This document shows positions 17,344-20,658 of a stretch of 20,658 bases of DNA, piece after piece. Both the position numbers and the translations under genes were made by a program. Numbering within the stretch: the first letter of the stretch is position 1; each line of letters starts with the position of its first letter. The stretch covers positions 1 through 20,658 of the IMG/VR virus record IMGVR_UViG_3300047095_000228; one strand, written 5' to 3'. This DNA is from a virus. The notes below the pieces were generated by a model, which worked only from the letters and a program-made list of their open reading frames with translations, was not told the DNA's origin and did no database searches.

Positions 17344-18297
17344 TTAGTTAGCTGAGTTAGTTACACCGTAAGTAACACAATCTCCAGCGAAACCATATTT
17401 AGCATCTGCAGTAAAACGCATAATTACTCGTACGTTTTGAGAACCATCAAGGTCTGCCATATCGATAACTTTAACTTCATTCAAGTCAGAAAGAAGACCT
17501 GTAGCGAAGTGTAGGTTAGAAGACTGAGTTAAAAGACCTCTGTTGTCATCAAGACCATAAGCCAAGAAGATTGGAATACCATCGAAAGAAAGTGAACCGT
17601 TAGTATACCACTGAGTACCTTGTGCGTTAACACCATTAGCACCCAAACCTGATGCACCAAATCCACCCAAAGCACGGATATAAGCACGTACGATGTTAGA
17701 AGAAAGATACAATTTCAAATCTGGTTGTCCGTACAAACGTGATGGACAAGCGTCTACGATTTTACCAAGTTCTGCGATAACGTCACCTGCATCTACTGTA
17801 GTACCTGCTACCTCTTGTGCGGATGGTAAAGCAGAATCAGCTGCAAGTTGGCGCATAATACCTGAGAACTCACCTGCAGAAGCATTGTTACCTTCCCAAA
17901 TAACACCTTCCATATGAGAAGCAACTTTCTCAGCTACGTGAGCAATAAGGAAATCAGCGAAAGATTTAGGAAGAACATCGAATGCTCCGTAACCCATCTC
18001 TGCCGCCTGCCAAGTTTGGTGGAAATCTTTTCGGCAAAGGCTCAAATTTACTTGAAATTCCTCCGGCTGAAGTACTCTTTCAGTAAGAGTTAAAGTTGAG
18101 GTAGCGTCAAAATCACAAGTAGCGTTCTTAACGATTCCGTCAGTAGCAACACGTTGGATAACTTGCTTGTACTTAACATTTGGGTGGATAGTTAAACCAC
18201 CTTGCTCTAAAGTTGGTGCAGACAAAAGTGCTGCAGCAATGTACTTACCTGCGAACTCCCCAGCATAAGTAGTTGTAATTGATGTTGTAGTAGCCAT
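17344..18297 (-). CDS. Major capsid protein, HK97-fold type (317 aa)
   Basis: Seen: a Thr-rich N-terminus (MATTTSITTTYAGEFAGKYI), GLTIHPNVKYKQVIQR, LQPEEFQVNLSLCRKDFHQT, then EKVASHMEGVIWEGN and LYLSSNIVRAYIRALGG, and a C-terminal DLNEVKVIDMADLDGSQNVR. The pattern LTERVLQPEEFQVNLSLCRKDF with VAEKVA..ME..IW.G matches HK97-fold capsids of Bacteroidota phages. The gene is flanked by a scaffold-like gene and an own terminator, the normal place for the most abundant virion protein. A Cys at about 82 could matter for stability. Confidence 0.82.
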   Translation of the reverse strand: MATTTSITTTYAGEFAGKYIAAALLSAPTLEQGGLTIHPNVKYKQVIQRVATDGIVKNATCDFDATSTLTLTERVLQPEEFQVNLSLCRKDFHQTWQAAEMGYGAFDVLPKSFADFLIAHVAEKVASHMEGVIWEGNNASAGEFSGIMRQLAADSALPSAQEVAGTTVDAGDVIAELGKIVDACPSRLYGQPDLKLYLSSNIVRAYIRALGGFGASGLGANGVNAQGTQWYTNGSLSFDGIPIFLAYGLDDNRGLLTQSSNLHFATGLLSDLNEVKVIDMADLDGSQNVRVIMRFTADAKYGFAGDCVTYGVTNSAN

Positions 18298-18320
18298 CTT
18301 TTTTTTAAATTATTAGTTAA

Positions 18321-18932
18321 TTATTTATTTAATTTTTCAAGGATAGAATCCATTGTAGTTCTTGCTCTTTTAGAAGCAAATTTGAATCCTTCTGCTTTAT
18401 TTACATTCTCAGGGTTGAAAGTGATAGGAGATACTTCCTCTAATTCAACCTTATTCTCTTTAGTAGTTTCTTCAGTAGCAACTTCTGTAGTAGGCTCAAC
18501 TTTTGAAAACATTTCTAACTTAGCTTTCAACTCTTCGTTTTCGATTTTAAGTGCTTCCATTTCTGAGAAGAACGTTTCTTTAACGATAGATTCAACCGTC
18601 TTTTTAATGTCTTTAGGTGCTGCTGCTTCTGCCTCAACTTCTACCTCTGCTTCTGCTTCTGGCTCTTCCATCGGCATTTCCTCTTCCTCTTCTTTTTCTT
18701 TAATTTCAGCAATAATACCTTCTTCGATTACTACCAACATTTTAGAATCTTCCAATTCATACTCTCCTACAGGTAAAGCGATTTTTTGGTCTTCAGCAAC
18801 TATAAATACTTCTGCTCCTGCTTCAAACACTTCAGCTTCTAATACTGTAACTCCGTCTGAAAGTTTCATAGTACCTAATTTAACTTCCATCCCGAGAAGT
18901 TCTTTAATTTGATTGATTACGTTCTTTTTCAT
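18321..18932 (-). CDS. Scaffold-like acidic protein (203 aa)
   Basis: Three regions: an N-terminal beta-rich domain (VKLGTMKLSDGVTVLEAEVF, then VFIVAEDQKIALPVG), a low-complexity Glu/Ala-rich linker (about residues 80-105), and a C-terminal helical region (SEMEALKIENEELKAKLEMF, and TFNPENVNKAEGFKFASKRA). Position between protease and capsid, acidity and helical C-terminus fit an assembly scaffold that the protease removes. The Glu/Ala codon runs explain the repetitive plus-strand DNA around 18630-18700. Recognition is by context, not by a family motif. Confidence 0.6.
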   Translation of the reverse strand: MKKNVINQIKELLGMEVKLGTMKLSDGVTVLEAEVFEAGAEVFIVAEDQKIALPVGEYELEDSKMLVVIEEGIIAEIKEKEEEEEMPMEEPEAEAEVEVEAEAAAPKDIKKTVESIVKETFFSEMEALKIENEELKAKLEMFSKVEPTTEVATEETTKENKVELEEVSPITFNPENVNKAEGFKFASKRARTTMDSILEKLNK

Positions 18933-18951
18933 ATTTATTTATTAAAGAGAT

Positions 18952-19374
18952 TTATAATTTTACATTTTTAGTAGAAACACTTTTAGAATATTTAACTAAA
19001 TCTGCAATATTTTTTAATGTATTATCAATGCTTTTTGGATAATCTATTCCTAAATCTGAAGTCTTATTTACTAAATCTTGGTAGATTTTAGCAGTTCTAT
19101 TATAACCAACATTAATGTTTTGTATTCTTGTTTCAATAGCACCTAAATCAGATTCCAAAGATTTTTTTTGATTTTCTAAATCATCTTTTAATTTAAAATA
19201 TTTATTTAAATTTTTTTCTATTTCATTACTTTCTTTTTTAAGCAAATCTCCTTGTACAACAGTTTCGTTAGCTTGTTTTGTAAAATCATCTACTAATGAT
19301 AATTCTACATTATGCTTTGCTAACTCTATTTTGTCAGGTTGTGAAATCTTTTTAAGAATACTATTTAAACTCAT
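18952..19374 (-). CDS. Coiled-coil protein upstream of the scaffold (140 aa)
   Basis: Reads MSLNSILKKISQPDKIELAK, then a long helix with heptad-spaced Leu/Ile (EIEKNLNKYFKLKDDLENQK, KKSLESDLGAIETRIQNI) and Asn/Ser-rich end (LKNIADLVKYSKSV). Almost entirely predicted coiled coil. It may help scaffold or portal assembly; no family recognised. Its A/T-rich leader contains the repeated element TTCGTGTT described under the findings. Confidence 0.55.
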   Translation of the reverse strand: MSLNSILKKISQPDKIELAKHNVELSLVDDFTKQANETVVQGDLLKKESNEIEKNLNKYFKLKDDLENQKKSLESDLGAIETRIQNINVGYNRTAKIYQDLVNKTSDLGIDYPKSIDNTLKNIADLVKYSKSVSTKNVKL

Positions 19375-19419
19375 AGCTTTTTTATTTAATAACTTTCGTG
19401 TTTTTGTTCTGTTGTATTT

Positions 19420-19605
19420 TTAATTAATCTGTCTTTCCGTGTTCGTGTTTACAACGTTACTTACGACTTGATTTACCGTACTACCAACTCCTTGATTTTG
19501 CAACTCTCCTGTGCAGCATTTTGAGTTATAAGTACCATCGTCACATAGACATCCTCTTTTACCGCCTTTAGGACTTGTCTTACTTAGTGTTTTTTGTTTT
19601 GCCAT
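19420..19605 (-). CDS. Small Cys-rich conserved phage protein (61 aa)
   Basis: Reads MAKQKTLSKTSPKGGKRGCL, then CDDGTYNSKCCTGELQNQGV. The GGKRGCLCDDGTYNSKCC motif, with four Cys, is one I recall from small proteins between prohead protease and scaffold in Bacteroidota phages. The Cys set could bind zinc. The C-terminal half is polar and Asn/Thr/Val-rich (VNQVVSNVVNTNTERQIN). It starts two bases before the protease stop, so is tightly coupled to it. Confidence 0.65.
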   Translation of the reverse strand: MAKQKTLSKTSPKGGKRGCLCDDGTYNSKCCTGELQNQGVGSTVNQVVSNVVNTNTERQIN

Positions 19606-19606
19606 C

Positions 19607-20658
19607 TTATTTGTTTTTGATTTGTTCTAATTTACGTTGCGCCCATTCTACTCCTTCATCACCACCCCACGCTAACCACATTAACCTACCGCATCCATCT
19701 CCTAACTCCTTGTCAGAGTTTTGACGTTGACGTTCAAACGATGCCATTCGTGCAATAGTTTCTTCGCTTATAGGTTCGCCATTTGCTAACTGATTTGCTC
19801 GTGCTTTACCTACAGGTGTTCCGCAATCTCCCCATCCGTTTTCTTCTGCATATCTTAAAGCTATCTTAGCGTTTTCTTTAGCTGCTTCTGGATAGTCTGT
19901 GTAGCTTTCAAGTTGTAAGGGTAGTTCGTCTTTATGATATAAATACTCGCTATCTTCTGTATGTACCGCTCCCGTCATTAATCTACCTGAAGCGTCTTTA
20001 TGCGTTGGGCCTGTATATAGCTTTCCGTCTTTTGTGTAATGCTCTACTCCCTCTTCTAATTCCTCTTGTTCAGCTTTTAAAATAAGTGCTTTTAACTTCT
20101 CAATTAATTCCTCTTCTGTTTCTGGCTCAGTAACTGCAGGTTTAAGGCTCATTTCGTATTTATCTGCAAAGTAACCTTCTATAGAAAATCCTTTTACCCT
20201 ACCTTCTTTTACGTCTTTCCATACCTCGTCATTGTTTACCTTCATAGAAATCATCCACGTTCCTACCGGTAGACTGAATCCGTATTTTGCAGACTTGTCT
20301 TTTTTCTCATCTTCGATAATCCACGATTCTACCACACTCATTCCACTTAATTTTTTATCGTGTTCGTATGTAGCGTTATTTTGGTTTGCTCTCATTAAGA
20401 ATAACTCAGATGCTTTTCTAACCGTGTCCTTACTGAAATAGATATGATACTCTTCGTTCTTATCATTACGTCTGTAGATTTGTTTATTAGGAACTAAAGC
20501 AGCACCCATTAAGATACGCTTCTCAGTATCTATTTCTTTCAACTCTACTTCGTGTTTATGTAACGCAATAAAATTCTCTTCTATCGCAGGAGAACTAACA
20601 ACTGAAACGGCATCTATTCCGCTCATCTCATCGTTCTCGTCTATCACTAATTCTATTA
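19607..20658 (-). CDS. XkdF-like prohead protease with C-terminal module (5' end outside window)
   Basis: The frame is open to the window edge, reading IELVIDENDEMSGIDAVSVV, so a GTG start at 20647 is unlikely and the true start is upstream. Seen: AVSVVSSPAIEENFIAL, RILMGAALVPNKQIYR, HIYFSKDTVRKASELF, EHDKKLSGMSVVESWIIED, and VWKDVKEGRVKGFSIEGYF: the XkdF/S78-type serine protease pattern. Residues about 200-245 are a Gly/Thr linker (HYTKDGKLYTGPTHKDASG). The C-terminal 100 residues (YPEAAKENAKIALRYAEENG, TPVGKARANQLANGEPISEE, CGRLMWLAWGG) form a module common at the ends of such proteases. It processes scaffold during head maturation. Confidence 0.8.
   Translation of the reverse strand, partial: IELVIDENDEMSGIDAVSVVSSPAIEENFIALHKHEVELKEIDTEKRILMGAALVPNKQIYRRNDKNEEYHIYFSKDTVRKASELFLMRANQNNATYEHDKKLSGMSVVESWIIEDEKKDKSAKYGFSLPVGTWMISMKVNNDEVWKDVKEGRVKGFSIEGYFADKYEMSLKPAVTEPETEEELIEKLKALILKAEQEELEEGVEHYTKDGKLYTGPTHKDASGRLMTGAVHTEDSEYLYHKDELPLQLESYTDYPEAAKENAKIALRYAEENGWGDCGTPVGKARANQLANGEPISEETIARMASFERQRQNSDKELGDGCGRLMWLAWGGDEGVEWAQRKLEQIKNK

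Noticed and set aside
18620-18710. Repetitive TCTGCTTC-type sequence as a repeat locus.
   Set aside because: It is explained by the Glu/Ala-rich linker of the scaffold-like protein in codon-size units.
18382-18912. A 176-aa open frame on the plus strand, rich in Ser, Ala and Thr.
   Set aside because: It is the antisense of the scaffold-like gene's Glu/Ala/Lys codons, the usual shadow of a repetitive gene; no promoter or neighbour supports it.
1-20658. CRISPR array, insertion sequence ends or attachment sites.
   Set aside because: No regularly spaced repeats, no transposase and no integrase or tRNA-like core were seen anywhere in the window.

Overview
The window reads as part of a tailed double-stranded DNA phage, or a prophage, of Bacteroidota and most likely of a Flavobacteriia host. 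Every gene I accept lies on the minus strand, so transcription runs from position 20658 towards 1. The host guess rests on three things seen here: A/T-rich start contexts without Shine-Dalgarno sequences, TATATTTG promoter boxes that match the known Bacteroidota -7 consensus TAnnTTTG, and protein families I associate with Flavobacterium-type phages. I see no integrase, repressor, tRNA, rRNA, insertion sequence or CRISPR array, so lifestyle cannot be decided.

Structural and lysis module (20658 to about 10972): XkdF-like prohead protease (cut by the window edge), a small Cys-rich protein, a coiled-coil protein, a scaffold-like acidic protein, an HK97-fold-type major capsid protein, a probable major tail or other abundant virion protein, a small protein, portal, a head-tail connector with an inserted glycine-rich repeat module, small virion-like proteins, a tail-fibre-like protein, a lectin-like protein, two holin candidates and an M15 peptidase endolysin. 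Rho-independent terminators follow the capsid gene, the 183-aa gene and the endolysin. No terminase, tape measure or baseplate genes are present; they may lie outside the window.

Replication and recombination module (10958 to about 3509): a metallophosphoesterase with its own terminator; a translationally coupled run of tiny genes ending in a stand-alone DnaA domain IV protein; an ERF annealing protein with a YqaJ/lambda-type exonuclease and a DUF736-like protein; then a leader RNA followed by a small gene, a winged-helix replication initiator containing 11-bp iterons, a RecA-like helicase, a coiled-coil protein, a PD-(D/E)XK-like nuclease and NinG. Together these suggest phage-encoded origin recognition, helicase loading and annealing-type recombination, with NinG and the nuclease processing branched DNA.

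Accessory module (3476 to 1): a new promoter drives a chain of small overlapping genes, two with membrane segments, a sigma-like factor, a Cys-containing protein, a GP88-like protein and the start of a ParB-domain protein. Four TATATTTG boxes (9819, 8494, 6608, 3498) divide the early genes into four units.

The most interesting item is the 90-nt leader at 6513-6602. As minus-strand RNA it starts almost at the predicted transcription start and folds into two hairpins whose loops share an 8-nt perfect complement, a kissing-loop architecture that I cannot assign to a known RNA class.
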